DNA from: Brooklawnia cerclae
GTDB taxonomy: Bacteria; Actinomycetota; Actinomycetes; Propionibacteriales; Propionibacteriaceae
Length of the DNA: 64,000 bases
Direction: 5' to 3'
NCBI RefSeq assembly: GCF_011758645.1
Contig: NZ_JAAMOZ010000004.1
Span: 62,001-126,000 of the forward strand
The position numbers were made by a program, and so were the translations under genes. Shown here piece by piece: positions 9,721 through 19,043 of this stretch (within the stretch, counting starts at the first letter, position 1; every line of letters starts with the position of its first letter). The notes beneath the pieces are model-generated. The model ran no database searches. It worked only from the letters and a program-made list of their open reading frames with translations, and was not told the DNA's origin.

Positions 9721-10119
9721 GATCTTCTCCTCGTGATGCCCACCGCCATCCGGCGGGCGACGGCTGTGGTACGGCCCGGCGATCCGATTCCGGGGCGATC
9801 GCGCCCCTCACGGTCATCGTCCTGCCGCCCTGTCTCGATCCTCGCGCCGACGCCTTCGGGACGAATCGTCCGCGCGAACGGATCTGCCCTACTGCGACAG
9901 CAGTAGGCGGCTCGCACCGTGGATCCGGGTTCCCCTGGCACGTCCCCAGGCCTCCCGCGGGCGCCGTGTGATCCACGCGGGCCGGGTGTCTTCCCGCGGG
10001 TGATATATCGTCCGCGGGAAGACACAGGACCTGCCGGAGATCAGGCGGCCCGCCGGAGAGCCGCGCCGGAGAGCCGCGCCGGGCCGCGGTCTACCCGGCA
10101 CGGCAGACCGTTCGCCGGC
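9721..10119. other. Gene-free 400-base intergenic region with a strong hairpin
   Basis: This holds the promoter side of the small membrane protein gene and the 3' side of the MFS gene. GTGTCTTCCCGCGG at 9986-9999 pairs perfectly with CCGCGGGAAGACAC at 10012-10025 across an AT-rich 12-base loop (GTGATATATCGT). No run of T follows in either direction. It may terminate or stabilise the MFS transcript. Nothing else is convincing here. Confidence 0.6.
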
Positions 10120-11571
10120 TCAGACCCGCACGGGTTCCCCGACGGTCAGGGCTTCCGGGGTGTCCCGTGCGGGACGCGAGCGCCCGGGGAGGGCCAGTGC
10201 GAGGAGGGCCGCCACGATCGCCACCGCACAGCCGAGCAGCAGGGCGAGGTGGAACCCGCCGAGCGACGGAGCAGCGAACCCCTCCACCTGCGTGGCGTTC
10301 GCCGCCAGCACGGCGCCGATCACCGCCCCGGCGGTGCTGGTGCCGACGGCCCGCGCGAGAGTGTTGAACCCGTTCGCGGACGCCGTCTCCGTGGGCGCGA
10401 CGGCGTCCATGATGATCAGGGGAATCGCCGCGTAGGCCATGCCGAGCCCGATGTTGCAGCTCATGACCACCACCATCAGGCCCAGGGTGGAGCCCATCAG
10501 CCAGATCGTGGACGCGAACCCCGCGGCGATGATGCCGGCCCCGAGGGCGAGCGTGGTCTTCGCGCCGTGCCGAGCCGACAGTCGCGCGCTGAGGGGTGAG
10601 AAGACCAGCATGGACAATCCGCCGGGGGCGAGCCACAGCGCCATGGCCAGCATCGACTGGCCGAGCCCGTACCCGGTCTCGGCCGGCAGCTGCAGGATCT
10701 GGGGAACGACGTACGACAGCGGGTAGGTGCTGAAGGAGATCAGCACGGACGCGATGGTGGTGAGCGCCATCCGCCGATCACGCAGGCTGCGCAGGTTGAC
10801 CAGGGGGTCGCTCACCCGCAACTGCCGGTGCACCCACGTGCCGAGCAGCAGCACCGCGCCGGCTGCCAGGCCGAGAGCTGACGGTGACGTCCACCCCCAG
10901 ACCGAGCCCTTCGAGACCACCATCAGCAGGCACACGAGGCCGGACGACAGCAACAGGGCCCCGGGAGCATCGAAGCGAGCTCGGCCGGTCGGCCTCGTAC
11001 CGCCGGGCACGAGCCGCCACACCAGCAGCAACGCGACGCATGCGAGACCGGCGAACGTCCAGAACATCACCCGCCAGCTCGTGGTCTGCCCCACGATCGC
11101 GGCGAACGGGAGGCCGAGTGCACCGCCGATACCCATGGACGCGCTCATCATCGCCACCGCCGAGCCGACGCGTTGCGGCGGGACGGCCTCACGAAGCAGG
11201 CTGATGCCCAGCGGGACCACGCCCATTCCGAACCCCTGGAGGCCGCGTCCGACGATCATCGGCGCCAGCGAACCCGACAGTGCGCACACCGCCGACCCCA
11301 CGATGAGTGGGACGAGGCTGGCCATCACGACCGGACGCTTGCCCAGCATGTCGCCGAGACGTCCGGCGATGGGCACCGTGACCGCCGAGGTGAGCAGGGT
11401 CGCGGTCACCACCCACGAGGTGTTCGCGGGCGAGGCACCCAGGATGGTCGGCAGTTGGCCGATCAACGGCACCACGAGGGTCTGGATCCCAGTGGCGATG
11501 ACGCCCGTCATGGCGAGGATCGCCACGACGAGGCCGGGCGGCCGCCTGCGTGTTTCGGTGGTGGATGACAT
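10120..11571 (-). CDS. MFS transporter, DHA2-type drug:proton antiporter
   Basis: 483 residues with about 14 hydrophobic segments. The loop 2-3 motif GRLGDMLGKRPV and motif GLQGFGMGV fit the 14-TM DHA2 (EmrB/QacA) group, which exports drugs by proton antiport. An open frame extends far upstream, but ATG 11571 follows AGGAACCTCCGC and gives the normal N terminus MSSTTETRRRPPG just before helix 1. The upstream extension is antisense to the neighbouring membrane gene and was discarded. No TetR or MarR regulator is adjacent. Confidence 0.88.
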   Translation of the reverse strand: MSSTTETRRRPPGLVVAILAMTGVIATGIQTLVVPLIGQLPTILGASPANTSWVVTATLLTSAVTVPIAGRLGDMLGKRPVVMASLVPLIVGSAVCALSGSLAPMIVGRGLQGFGMGVVPLGISLLREAVPPQRVGSAVAMMSASMGIGGALGLPFAAIVGQTTSWRVMFWTFAGLACVALLLVWRLVPGGTRPTGRARFDAPGALLLSSGLVCLLMVVSKGSVWGWTSPSALGLAAGAVLLLGTWVHRQLRVSDPLVNLRSLRDRRMALTTIASVLISFSTYPLSYVVPQILQLPAETGYGLGQSMLAMALWLAPGGLSMLVFSPLSARLSARHGAKTTLALGAGIIAAGFASTIWLMGSTLGLMVVVMSCNIGLGMAYAAIPLIIMDAVAPTETASANGFNTLARAVGTSTAGAVIGAVLAANATQVEGFAAPSLGGFHLALLLGCAVAIVAALLALALPGRSRPARDTPEALTVGEPVRV

Positions 11572-11788
11572 GCGGAGGTTCCTCTCGGTGGGTGGACGGT
11601 GGCCCGGACAGGGTCGATTGCCCTTTCCAGTCCATCGTCGCCATCGGCGCGCCTGCGCAAATCGTCCGGCCGGAGCGATCGCATACGGCATCGGCAGTAG
11701 TCCAGCGTTGTCCGAACGGACGATTCCCGAGCGGGACGAAGTCGGGAGACTGAACATGCCATCCAGACAGCCACCGAGGAGAACCAGC
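11572..11788. promoter_or_regulatory. Divergent promoter region between MFS gene and membrane-protein gene
   Basis: 217 bases between two divergent starts must contain both promoters. No clean -35/-10 pair or operator palindrome stands out to my eye. The only clear signals are the ribosome sites: AGGAACC before the leftward gene and GAGGAGAACC before the rightward gene. Confidence 0.4.
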
Positions 11789-12601
11789 ATGCCCCGCCGC
11801 ATCCGCACCCGACACCCGGAGGAGGACGCGCAGGGACCGCTGGACCCGCACCCCGCACCCGGCTCGGTGCTGGAACCCGTCAGCCCGAGGCTCCCCCGGT
11901 TGGAACTGGCGGTCGCCCGCCTGCTGCCCGCGCGCGTCCAAGGCCGCTGGCTGAACCGCACCGAGCGCAACGTCACCTTCGCCCGGGTATCGATCGTGAC
12001 GAGCCTGCTGATGGCGGTCTGGAAGATCATCGTGGCCGTCGTCGCCACCGCGTCCCTGTTCTGGCTCACCAACGCGGCTTTCAGCATCGGGCTGGCGATC
12101 GTCAAGTACATCGCGGTCTCGGCCCACCAGCCGGGACGTCCTGGAAGGCCACCTCGGGCTCCCGAGGTGATCGAGCGGCGCCAGCACATCATGTATCGCG
12201 CGACGGGCGCGGGGATCATCGTCCTCGCGGTCGTCTACATCGCCGGCTGCCTCACGATGGTGCTCAACGGCGGGCAGGTGGAGAGGTACGACGACGTCGC
12301 CGGCATCACGATCGCGGCCGTCACCTTCACAGAGCTCGGGATGGCCCTGTACGGGGTGTTCGCGGCGCGGCGCGACAGCGACCTGGTGGTCGAGATGATC
12401 AAGCTGAGCAACCTCGCGGGCGCCTTCGTCCTGTTGGTCCTCACCCAGTCCGCCCTGCTGTCGTTCTCCTACAGCGAGTCGACTCCCCAGTACACGGGGC
12501 TGGGCGGCATCGCCTTCGGAGTCCTGGCCGGCGCGATCGGCGTTTACATGCTGACGAGGCGCTTGCCGACCGCGACGCGACTGCCGGAACTCACACGGTG
12601 A
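11789..12601 (+). CDS. Polytopic membrane protein, unknown function
   Basis: 270 residues with five or six hydrophobic segments from about residue 60 on, after an Arg/Pro-rich cytoplasmic N terminus. I do not recognise a family. ATG 11789 is chosen because GAGGAGAACC lies seven bases before it; an in-frame ATG at 11756 would add eleven residues. The gene ends next to the long inverted repeat at 12634 that separates it from the convergent aldo/keto reductase gene. Confidence 0.65.
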   Translation: MPRRIRTRHPEEDAQGPLDPHPAPGSVLEPVSPRLPRLELAVARLLPARVQGRWLNRTERNVTFARVSIVTSLLMAVWKIIVAVVATASLFWLTNAAFSIGLAIVKYIAVSAHQPGRPGRPPRAPEVIERRQHIMYRATGAGIIVLAVVYIAGCLTMVLNGGQVERYDDVAGITIAAVTFTELGMALYGVFAARRDSDLVVEMIKLSNLAGAFVLLVLTQSALLSFSYSESTPQYTGLGGIAFGVLAGAIGVYMLTRRLPTATRLPELTR

Positions 12602-12633
12602 CGACCGCGACCGGCGGGACGACGCTCACATGC

Positions 12634-12685
12634 AACAGCGTGGAAGATCGTGGTTCGACTACGCACCACAATCTTCCACGCTGTT
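12634..12685. repeat. Long inverted repeat, family A copy 1
   Basis: AACAGCGTGGAAGATCGTGG and its near-exact complement form a 24-bp stem (one mismatch and a G-T pair allowed) around the loop ACTA. It lies between two convergent genes and is almost the reverse complement of the element at 45321. It may act as a bidirectional terminator, but there is no T-tract, and its sequence conservation suggests a mobile or REP-like element. Confidence 0.8.
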
Positions 12686-12696
12686 CTCGTGGGCCC

Positions 12697-13638
12697 TCAG
12701 GCGAAGGTGGCGGAGGCTTCGTCCAGCCTCGCGACCTCGTCCGCGGTGAGCTGCAGCGCCGCCGCGGCGGTCAGCGCGGGCACCTGGTCGGCACGGCTCG
12801 CGGACGCGATCGGGGCGGTGACCCCCTTGGCGAGCAGCCACGCCAGCGAGACGGACGTCGGCTGCGCACCATGGGCGTCCGCGATCGCCACGAGCGCGTC
12901 GATCACCCGCAACCCGTCGGCGTTGAGGTACTGCCCCGCACCCTGGCCACGCTGCTTACCCGCAAGATCCTCCTGGGTACGGTATTTGCCGGTGAGGAAG
13001 CCCGAAGCCAGCGAGTAGTAGGGGAAGACCGCAGCGTCGAACCGCTCGGCGATCGGCCGATACGTCTGCTCGTAGGGCCCGCGGTGCACGAGGTTGTAGT
13101 GCGGCTGGATGGCCGAGGGCACGGCAAGGCCTTCGGACGATGCGAACTCGAACCACGCCCGCATTCGTTCGGGGGTGAAGTTCGACAGGCCGATGGCGCG
13201 GATCTTCCCCGCCTTGACGAAACCGTCGTAGGTCGTGGCCATGTCCTCCACGGTCTGCGACTCGTCGTCGTAATGGGCGTAGTAGACGTCCACATGGTCG
13301 GTCTGCAGGCGTGTGAGGGACGCGTCCAGCGCGGTGGTCACGGTGGCGCGGGCCTGGCCCTTGAGCTGGGGATGTGCGCCCGCCTTGGTGGCGATGACCA
13401 CGCCGTCCCGATTGCCGCGCCGCGCCAGCCACTCACCGATGATCGTCTCGGACTCCCCGCCCTTGTTGCCGGGCACCCATGCGGAATAGCTGTCCGCGGT
13501 GTCGACGAAGTTGCCACCCTGGGCGACGAAGGTGTCCAGCACCTCGAACGAGGTGTCACGGTCCGACGTCCACCCGAACGTGTTGCCGCCGAGGTTGAGG
13601 GGAAAGACGTCGAGCTCAGTACGCGGAATTCGTGTCAT
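12697..13638 (-). CDS. Aldo/keto reductase
   Basis: TIM-barrel NADPH-dependent oxidoreductase of 313 residues. The catalytic tetrad is visible: Asp and Tyr in DTADSYS, Lys in IATKAG, His in YYAHYDD. Cofactor contacts lie in IGLSNFTPE and near the C terminus in SASRADQV. It reduces carbonyls of sugars or aldehydes; substrate unknown. ATG 13638 has AGGAGGAACC upstream. It is followed on the other side by the family A inverted repeat. Confidence 0.9.
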   Translation of the reverse strand: MTRIPRTELDVFPLNLGGNTFGWTSDRDTSFEVLDTFVAQGGNFVDTADSYSAWVPGNKGGESETIIGEWLARRGNRDGVVIATKAGAHPQLKGQARATVTTALDASLTRLQTDHVDVYYAHYDDESQTVEDMATTYDGFVKAGKIRAIGLSNFTPERMRAWFEFASSEGLAVPSAIQPHYNLVHRGPYEQTYRPIAERFDAAVFPYYSLASGFLTGKYRTQEDLAGKQRGQGAGQYLNADGLRVIDALVAIADAHGAQPTSVSLAWLLAKGVTAPIASASRADQVPALTAAAALQLTADEVARLDEASATFA

Positions 13639-13686
13639 GAGGTTCCTCCTTGTGAACCGATCCGACTATCCGGGGATCGAGCTTAC

Positions 13687-14205
13687 TCAGTCCTCCGCCC
13701 GCCGGGGCCTGGTCAGGAGCACGGCCCCGGCGATGTGGCCGGGCGGGATCTCCCCGGGGGTCACGGCGTATCCCGCACGCTGGTAGAAGCGGATGTTGGC
13801 CAGGCTCCGTCCGCCTGTGTAGAGGACGAAACGGCTCACCGGCGCAGGCGCCAACGACTCGACCACCCGGATGAGCACACTGCCGATGCCCCGCCCCGCG
13901 AGGTCAGGGGCGACCATGAGGCGGCCCACCTGCCAGTCGGCGGAGTTCTCCACGCGACCGCGTCCGGCCGCGACCATCCGCCCCGCCAACCGTACGACCA
14001 CCGTCGTCCACTCCGGGGCCCAGGCGGCCACCTCATCGTGGCTCTCGCGTAGCGCGGGCACGTCGAGGGTCTCGTTGACCAGGGCCTGCGGCACCCAGCA
14101 GCACCGTTGCAGGACGACGAGTTCAGCCAGGTCGTCCCCGGCGAACAGGCTCGTCACCGACCCGGGAAGCACCCTTTCGAGTGCGCCGGGCTCCGGCGCG
14201 AGCAT
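13687..14205 (-). CDS. GNAT-family N-acetyltransferase
   Basis: 172 residues. Acetyl-CoA-binding motif A is VGRLMVAPDLAGRGIGSVL, and the C-terminal NIRFYQRAGY is the family's motif B. The acceptor could be an amine on a small molecule or protein. ATG 14205 starts four bases after the NDH-2 stop. A longer frame from 14256 would overlap NDH-2 by 47 bases and is less likely. It is probably cotranscribed with NDH-2. Confidence 0.85.
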   Translation of the reverse strand: MLAPEPGALERVLPGSVTSLFAGDDLAELVVLQRCCWVPQALVNETLDVPALRESHDEVAAWAPEWTTVVVRLAGRMVAAGRGRVENSADWQVGRLMVAPDLAGRGIGSVLIRVVESLAPAPVSRFVLYTGGRSLANIRFYQRAGYAVTPGEIPPGHIAGAVLLTRPRRAED

Positions 14206-14209
14206 CCGT

Positions 14210-15487
14210 TCATTCCGCGTCACGGTGGGCGCGCTGTGCGGGGGAATCCGCCGCATCCCCGATGATGCCCGCTGCCGACTTCGGCCACGCGAAGTAGCGC
14301 ACGGCGATGTTGATCAGCGCAGAGACGCGATTGCGCCCACCAAGCAACGTGGCCAGATGTAGGACGACCCAGGTGAGCCACGCCGGCAGGCCGGTCATCT
14401 TCAACCCACCGGAGAGCTGGACGACCGCGGCATTGCGCCCGATCGTGGCCATCGTCCCCTTGTCGTGGTAGGCGAAGTCGGTCGCGGGAAGTCCGGCGTC
14501 AGCGGCGAGGATGTTGCGCGCCACCTGCTCGCCCATCTGGATCGCGGGAGACGCCAGCTGCGGCTGCGGGTCGTCCTCGCAGATCGCACAATCACCGACG
14601 GCGTAGATGTCGTCGGCACCGACGACCTGGAGGTCACGCCCCACCTTGATGCGGCCGCCCCGGCCCTGGGGAAGCCCCCAGTCGGCCACGGCCTTGTGAG
14701 CACCGACGCCGCTGGCCCACACGACGATGTCGCAGGGCAGGGTCGAACCGTCCGCGAAATCCACCCGGTCGGCATGGACCTCCTTGACGGCGGTGCTGAG
14801 CCGCACGTCGACACCACGCTTGGCGAGTTCGCGGCGGGTGTAGCGCTGCAGCTTGCGGTCGAACGGGCCGAGCAGGCGATCGGTCATCTCGACGAGCACG
14901 ACGTGGAAGTTGTCGACACCGATCTCGGGATACAGGACGGGCAGGGCCTGTGTCTTCATCTCGGCGAGCGTGCCGGCCATCTCGACGCCGGTGGGGCCAC
15001 CGCCGACGACGACGACGCAGAACCGGCGGTCGGGATCGGCATCGGCGGCCATCGACTCGAGGCCGGAAAAGATGATGTCACGCACCTCCAGCGACTGCCC
15101 GCGGGTGTAGATCTGGCGCGAATGCTCCTCCGCGCCCGGGACGCCGAAGAAGTTCGCGCCCACACCTGTGGCGACCACCAGCTTGTCGTAGGGGACGGGT
15201 GCGCCGCGGCTGACCAGCACCCGCTTGTTCTCCTGGTCGATGCCCGTGACGGTCGCCCGGCGGAAACTCGCAAGATGACTGGGGTTGTTGCTCGCCCAAC
15301 GGCGAAGGGAGTAGGTCACGTCCCCGGGGTTGAGACCGCCGGTGGCGACCTGGTACAGCAGCGGTTGGAACGTCGTGTAGGGGTGCCGGTCGATGATGGT
15401 CACCTCATGGCCCGCCCCGGTCAGCATCCGGCCTGCGCGCAGCCCCGCGAAGCCTCCTCCGATGATCACCACGTTCGAATCGCTCAT
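14210..15487 (-). CDS. ndh: Type II NADH:quinone oxidoreductase (NDH-2)
   Basis: Membrane-peripheral flavoprotein that passes electrons from NADH to menaquinone without pumping protons. 425 residues. The FAD site GGGFAGLRAG is at the N terminus, the NADH site VVVVGGGPTGVEMAG near 155-170, the second FAD motif IYAVGDCA near 300, and the quinone-site AIQMGEQVARN just after. The hydrophobic C terminus (LPAWLTWVVLHLATLLGG) is the membrane anchor. The GNAT gene follows four bases later. Confidence 0.95.
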   Translation of the reverse strand: MSDSNVVIIGGGFAGLRAGRMLTGAGHEVTIIDRHPYTTFQPLLYQVATGGLNPGDVTYSLRRWASNNPSHLASFRRATVTGIDQENKRVLVSRGAPVPYDKLVVATGVGANFFGVPGAEEHSRQIYTRGQSLEVRDIIFSGLESMAADADPDRRFCVVVVGGGPTGVEMAGTLAEMKTQALPVLYPEIGVDNFHVVLVEMTDRLLGPFDRKLQRYTRRELAKRGVDVRLSTAVKEVHADRVDFADGSTLPCDIVVWASGVGAHKAVADWGLPQGRGGRIKVGRDLQVVGADDIYAVGDCAICEDDPQPQLASPAIQMGEQVARNILAADAGLPATDFAYHDKGTMATIGRNAAVVQLSGGLKMTGLPAWLTWVVLHLATLLGGRNRVSALINIAVRYFAWPKSAAGIIGDAADSPAQRAHRDAE

Positions 15488-15530
15488 AGGTCCATTTGAT
15501 CATGGCACCCCAATGGGACGCCATTGCACC

Positions 15531-15668
15531 CAAACGCTTGTCGCCCTTTCGACAAGCTCAAGGGCCGTCAGCCGAAACGCTCGTTGCCCTTCGACAAGCT
15601 CAAGGGCCGTCAGCCGAAACGCTCGTTGCCCTTCGACAGGCTCAGGACTCGCCCTGTCGAAACGAGCA
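15531..15668. repeat. GAGCNTGTCGAA array, locus 3
   Basis: Tandem units of about 46 bases built from CCCTTCGACAAGCTCAAGGG, then CCGTCAGCCGAAACGCTCGTTG. There are two good copies and flanking partial ones, the last with GACAGGCTCAGGACTCGCCC. Here the array separates two same-strand genes (marP and ndh), so it is not confined to convergent gene ends. Confidence 0.85.
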
Positions 15669-15684
15669 GCGACTGCCACCCCGT

Positions 15685-16878
15685 TCAGTCCGAGGCGCAG
15701 GCTCCGGTCGAGACCGGGTCCGCGTAGGCGGACGCAGCGTCCAGCATGGCGCCGGTGGCCGCATCCGTGAGCGCATAGCCGGTGTCGGAGTCCACGAGCG
15801 ACATCGCGAAGACCGTGCCGGCAACCCGGCCGTCCCCGGTGAGCAGTGGGCCACCCGAGTTCCCGGGACGCACGACGCCCCGGATCGCGTAGACCTGGCG
15901 CGCGATCCCCTGTTCGCCGTAGATGTTCCCGCCGTCCTCGGTGACCGTTCCCCGCAGACGCCCGGAACTCGTCTTGTAGGGGCCGCCCCAGGGATAGCCG
16001 GCAGCCACGACGTCGACGCCGGCGTCCAGGGACTCACCGGCGCGGGTGAGGGGGGACGCGGTCAGGTCGGGCACCGCCAGGATGGCCAGGTCGAGGTTCG
16101 GATCGAACGCGACGACGCTGGCCTCCAGGTCACGGCCGCTTCCCGCCACCGACAGGGTGACGCTGTCGGATCCCGCGACCACGTGCGCGTTGGTCACCAC
16201 ACGCTGCTGGGCGACCACCCAACCGCTTCCCGCCGAATCACTCTCGCACTTCGGGGCGCTGGTCTTGACCTGGACGACGCTTGCCGCCGCGGCCTGCACC
16301 TCGGCGCTGTCGAGCGCGTCGTCGTCGGGGGGTGAGACGGGCAGCACCGGCTCGTCACCGCCGAACACCTCCGGCAGGTTGCTCACGAGGGAATCGATGG
16401 CACGTCCCGGCACCTCGTCGAAGCGATCGGGCATCACGTCGTCGAGCGCCTTGTAGATCCGCGATCCGTCGATCGCCTGTTGTATGGGGGTCGGCGACAC
16501 GGGGCGCGCGGCCATCAGTATCCCCCACGTGACCACGGCGACGACGAGGGCGGCGGCAACCCCGCCCAGAACGGCGTCCAGTCCTTTGGCCCGGTTGTCG
16601 CCACGGAAGCGACGGCCCAGGGTTCCACCGATGGTCTCACCCAGGCCGACGCCCAGGACGAAGACGAGCAGCAGGACGATGGTCCGCAACAGGCGGCTCG
16701 CGTCGAGCACGGGCAACGCAGCGGCCACACGTGGGCCGGCCCACAGGCCCGCCCACCCACCGGCGACCACCCCGACGAGGCTCAACGAGCCGACGACCAG
16801 GCCGTTGCGGACGCCGAGGATGGTGCGTCCCACGAGGACAGCCGCGATGACGATGTCCAAGACCAGCGCAGCAGTCAC
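15685..16878 (-). CDS. Membrane serine protease, CvpA plus trypsin-like domain (MarP-like)
   Basis: Four N-terminal membrane helices (CvpA-like, residues 1-120) lead to an extracytoplasmic chymotrypsin-fold protease: His in NAHVVAG, Asp in DPNLDLAIL, Ser in GNSGGPLL. A Cys before the protease (APKCES) and one near the C terminus (TGACASD) match the redox-controlled disulfide of mycobacterial MarP, needed for acid resistance and peptidoglycan remodelling. The start at GTG 16878, with GAGG upstream, gives 397 residues, matching MarP. A longer frame would run into carD. Confidence 0.9.
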   Translation of the reverse strand: MTAALVLDIVIAAVLVGRTILGVRNGLVVGSLSLVGVVAGGWAGLWAGPRVAAALPVLDASRLLRTIVLLLVFVLGVGLGETIGGTLGRRFRGDNRAKGLDAVLGGVAAALVVAVVTWGILMAARPVSPTPIQQAIDGSRIYKALDDVMPDRFDEVPGRAIDSLVSNLPEVFGGDEPVLPVSPPDDDALDSAEVQAAAASVVQVKTSAPKCESDSAGSGWVVAQQRVVTNAHVVAGSDSVTLSVAGSGRDLEASVVAFDPNLDLAILAVPDLTASPLTRAGESLDAGVDVVAAGYPWGGPYKTSSGRLRGTVTEDGGNIYGEQGIARQVYAIRGVVRPGNSGGPLLTGDGRVAGTVFAMSLVDSDTGYALTDAATGAMLDAASAYADPVSTGACASD

Positions 16879-16903
16879 CAGATCGCCTCGAACCGCCAGT
16901 GCC

Positions 16904-17443
16904 TCAAACCGCCTGAGCCTCGGCCTCGCGTTCGTCGAGCGCGTCGAGCGCGGCACGCGACTCGTCCAGGATCAGGGAGTGCATGACCTCACGCGCGTCC
17001 TCCTCGGAGACGTCGATCGCCAGGGCGATCTCGGCCAGCAACGGAGCGGACGCCTCCTTGAGAAGATCCTTCTCGCCCAGCGACAACGAGCCGCGCTCGC
17101 GGCGGCGCACGAGATCGCGGACGACGGCCGCGAGCTGCAGCGGATCACCGGTGGCGATGCTCGCACGATTGGCCTTGTATCGACGGGACCACTGTGGTTC
17201 CTCGCCGACAGTCGGCCCGCTCAGCACCTCGGCCAGACGGTCCAGTTCCTTCACCCCCGCGACGTCGCGGATACCGATCTCACCTGCCCTGGTCACGGGA
17301 ATGCTCACCATGAGCTTGCTGCTGACGACCTCGAGTTCGGCGTATTCGACCTGCTCACCACGGACTGCCCGGGTCATGACCTTCGTCACTGTCGCGGGGC
17401 CGTGATGGGGGTGAATGACGGTCTGACCAACATGGAACTTCAT
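16904..17443 (-). CDS. carD: CarD-family RNA-polymerase-binding transcription regulator
   Basis: Global regulator that binds the RNA polymerase beta lobe and stabilises open complexes, for example at rRNA promoters. 179 residues: an N-terminal Tudor-like RNAP-interaction domain beginning MKFHVGQTVIHPHHGPA, then a helical DNA-binding domain (EPQWSRRYKANRASI, with the wedge Trp) and an acidic C terminus. It is longer than mycobacterial CarD (about 160) by a short tail. MarP follows after 25 bases on the same strand. Confidence 0.93.
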   Translation of the reverse strand: MKFHVGQTVIHPHHGPATVTKVMTRAVRGEQVEYAELEVVSSKLMVSIPVTRAGEIGIRDVAGVKELDRLAEVLSGPTVGEEPQWSRRYKANRASIATGDPLQLAAVVRDLVRRRERGSLSLGEKDLLKEASAPLLAEIALAIDVSEEDAREVMHSLILDESRAALDALDEREAEAQAV

Positions 17444-17652
17444 GAATGCCCTCGCAACGCCGTTATCGTCGCCGGTCCACTGAACGCAGGGTGATGCCCG
17501 CGCGTTCGCGTCCCGCCCATGGGGCAGTTGGGACGCAGGACCGTCCTTTTAGTCCCACAGACCGGCGATCCAAGCTTACCAGAATCAGGCAGAAGCGTCC
17601 CCGGCCATTACCATAGTCACCCGCAGCCGGAGTTTCCCAACCGCGCCGCAGT

Positions 17653-18099
17653 TCAGACTTCCTCGCCCGCGACGTAGCGTCCGAGCCAGACCGCATCACC
17701 CATGTTGGGCACCGCGGCGACGGCTCCGGCCTCCACCAGCGCGCCGTCCAGGGCGAGCCTGGTGACGACGGAAACGGTGATCAGGGGAGGCGATTCCGGG
17801 TCGAGGTAGGGCGCCGCCGCCTGCTGGGCGGCAGCGAGGTCGACGCCGTCGACGACCTTGATGTCGAGGCTCACGAGATCGGCCGAGCTGACCCCTGCCG
17901 CGTCCAGGCAGGCGGTGACGTTGGTCATGACCTGCTGGGTCTGAGCCACGACGTCGCCCGGTCCGACGAGCCCGCCCGACGCGTCCACCGCGTTCTGGCC
18001 GCCGATGAACACCAACGAGGCACCAGGTGCCACGAGGGTCGCCTGGGAGTAGTGGGGCGACCGGTGAAGGGTCTCGGGATTTATGCGCAGAAGCGACAT
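17653..18099 (-). CDS. RidA/YjgF-family protein
   Basis: 148 residues of chorismate-mutase-like trimer fold (GQNAVDASGGLVGPGDV, ACLDAAG). Archetypal RidA hydrolyses reactive enamines using an Arg in the segment before its last strand. Here the equivalent stretch PPLITVSVV has Leu or Ile instead, so this is probably not a RidA-type imine deaminase. The glutamate in LVEAGAV is kept. The epimerase gene begins almost immediately upstream (stop at 18101), so the two form an operon. Confidence 0.8.
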   Translation of the reverse strand: MSLLRINPETLHRSPHYSQATLVAPGASLVFIGGQNAVDASGGLVGPGDVVAQTQQVMTNVTACLDAAGVSSADLVSLDIKVVDGVDLAAAQQAAAPYLDPESPPLITVSVVTRLALDGALVEAGAVAAVPNMGDAVWLGRYVAGEEV

Positions 18100-18100
18100 G

Positions 18101-18994
18101 TCAGGCCTCCTCGGTGGCCAACCAGCTGGTCAGCGCCTCGACAGTGGGATGGGAGAAGGTGTAGCCGGAAGCCACCAACACCCCGGGGATCTCATTCTGG
18201 CTCGCGACCATCTCGTCCGCGAACCCGCCCAACACCAGGCGCAGGGCCCACGTCGGGACGCGCAACCGGGCCGGCCTGTTCACGGCCCGGGCGATCGCCG
18301 CGATGAGCTGGGCGTTCGTGGTCGTGGCGGGGGACGACAGGTTCACGGGCCCGGCCACCGGGTTGTCGACGAGCCAGGTGAGCGCGCCCACCTCGTCAGC
18401 CAGACTGATCCACGGCCACACCTGGGTGCCCGGGCCGATCGGGCCCGCCAGGCCCAGCCGGACGAGGGGCATCAGTTGCCCGAGCGCTCCACCTCGGCCG
18501 GTGATCACCAGCCCCGTGCGGGCCAGCGCGACACGGTTGCCGGCGTCGGACGCGTCGCGCGTCGCAGCCTCCCAGTCGAGCACCAGTTCGGGGACGAACC
18601 CCTCCCCCGGCTCGCTGTCCTCGGTGAGGGGTTCGCGCCCACGATCGCCGTAGACACCGACGGCGGACGCGTTCACGAGCGTCACCTGGCTGCCCAACTC
18701 GGCGGCGGCTCGCGCCAGCGTCCGCGTCGGGCCCAGGCGGCTCTCGACGATCTCGCGGCGGTAGGCGGCGGTCCAGCGGCGCCCGATCGGGGCTCCGCTC
18801 AGGTTGACGATCGCGTCCACCCCTTCGAGGGACGAGACGTTGAGTTCGGCCCGCCCAGGATCCCAGCCCACCTCGTCCGGCTGTACCGCGCATCGGCGCA
18901 TGAGGCGGATCACCGTGTCGCCGCGGGCGCGCAGGTGCTCGGCGAGGGCGGTGCCGACCAAACCGCTGGCGCCGCTGATGGCGATCGTGGTCAT
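18101..18994 (-). CDS. TIGR01777-type NAD(P)-dependent epimerase
   Basis: Rossmann-fold SDR protein of 297 residues. The nucleotide site is ISGASGLVGTALAEHL at the N terminus. SGAPIGRRW and the C-terminal DUF1731-like segment (LRVPTWALRLVLGGFADEM) are family signatures. Such proteins occur next to cell-division or envelope genes, but their substrates are unknown. ATG 18994 gives the standard start MTTIAIS. It is one base from the RidA-like gene. Confidence 0.88.
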   Translation of the reverse strand: MTTIAISGASGLVGTALAEHLRARGDTVIRLMRRCAVQPDEVGWDPGRAELNVSSLEGVDAIVNLSGAPIGRRWTAAYRREIVESRLGPTRTLARAAAELGSQVTLVNASAVGVYGDRGREPLTEDSEPGEGFVPELVLDWEAATRDASDAGNRVALARTGLVITGRGGALGQLMPLVRLGLAGPIGPGTQVWPWISLADEVGALTWLVDNPVAGPVNLSSPATTTNAQLIAAIARAVNRPARLRVPTWALRLVLGGFADEMVASQNEIPGVLVASGYTFSHPTVEALTSWLATEEA

Positions 18995-19043
18995 GGTCCG
19001 ATCGTAGGCCGACAGGCGGCCACCGGGGAGACTCCGGAACGCC

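Noticed and set aside
10727-11788. Upstream part of a 624-residue open frame on the plus strand
   Set aside because: It is antisense to the MFS gene, Arg/Pro-rich, and lacks domains. Only the part from 11789 has membrane helices and a ribosome site.
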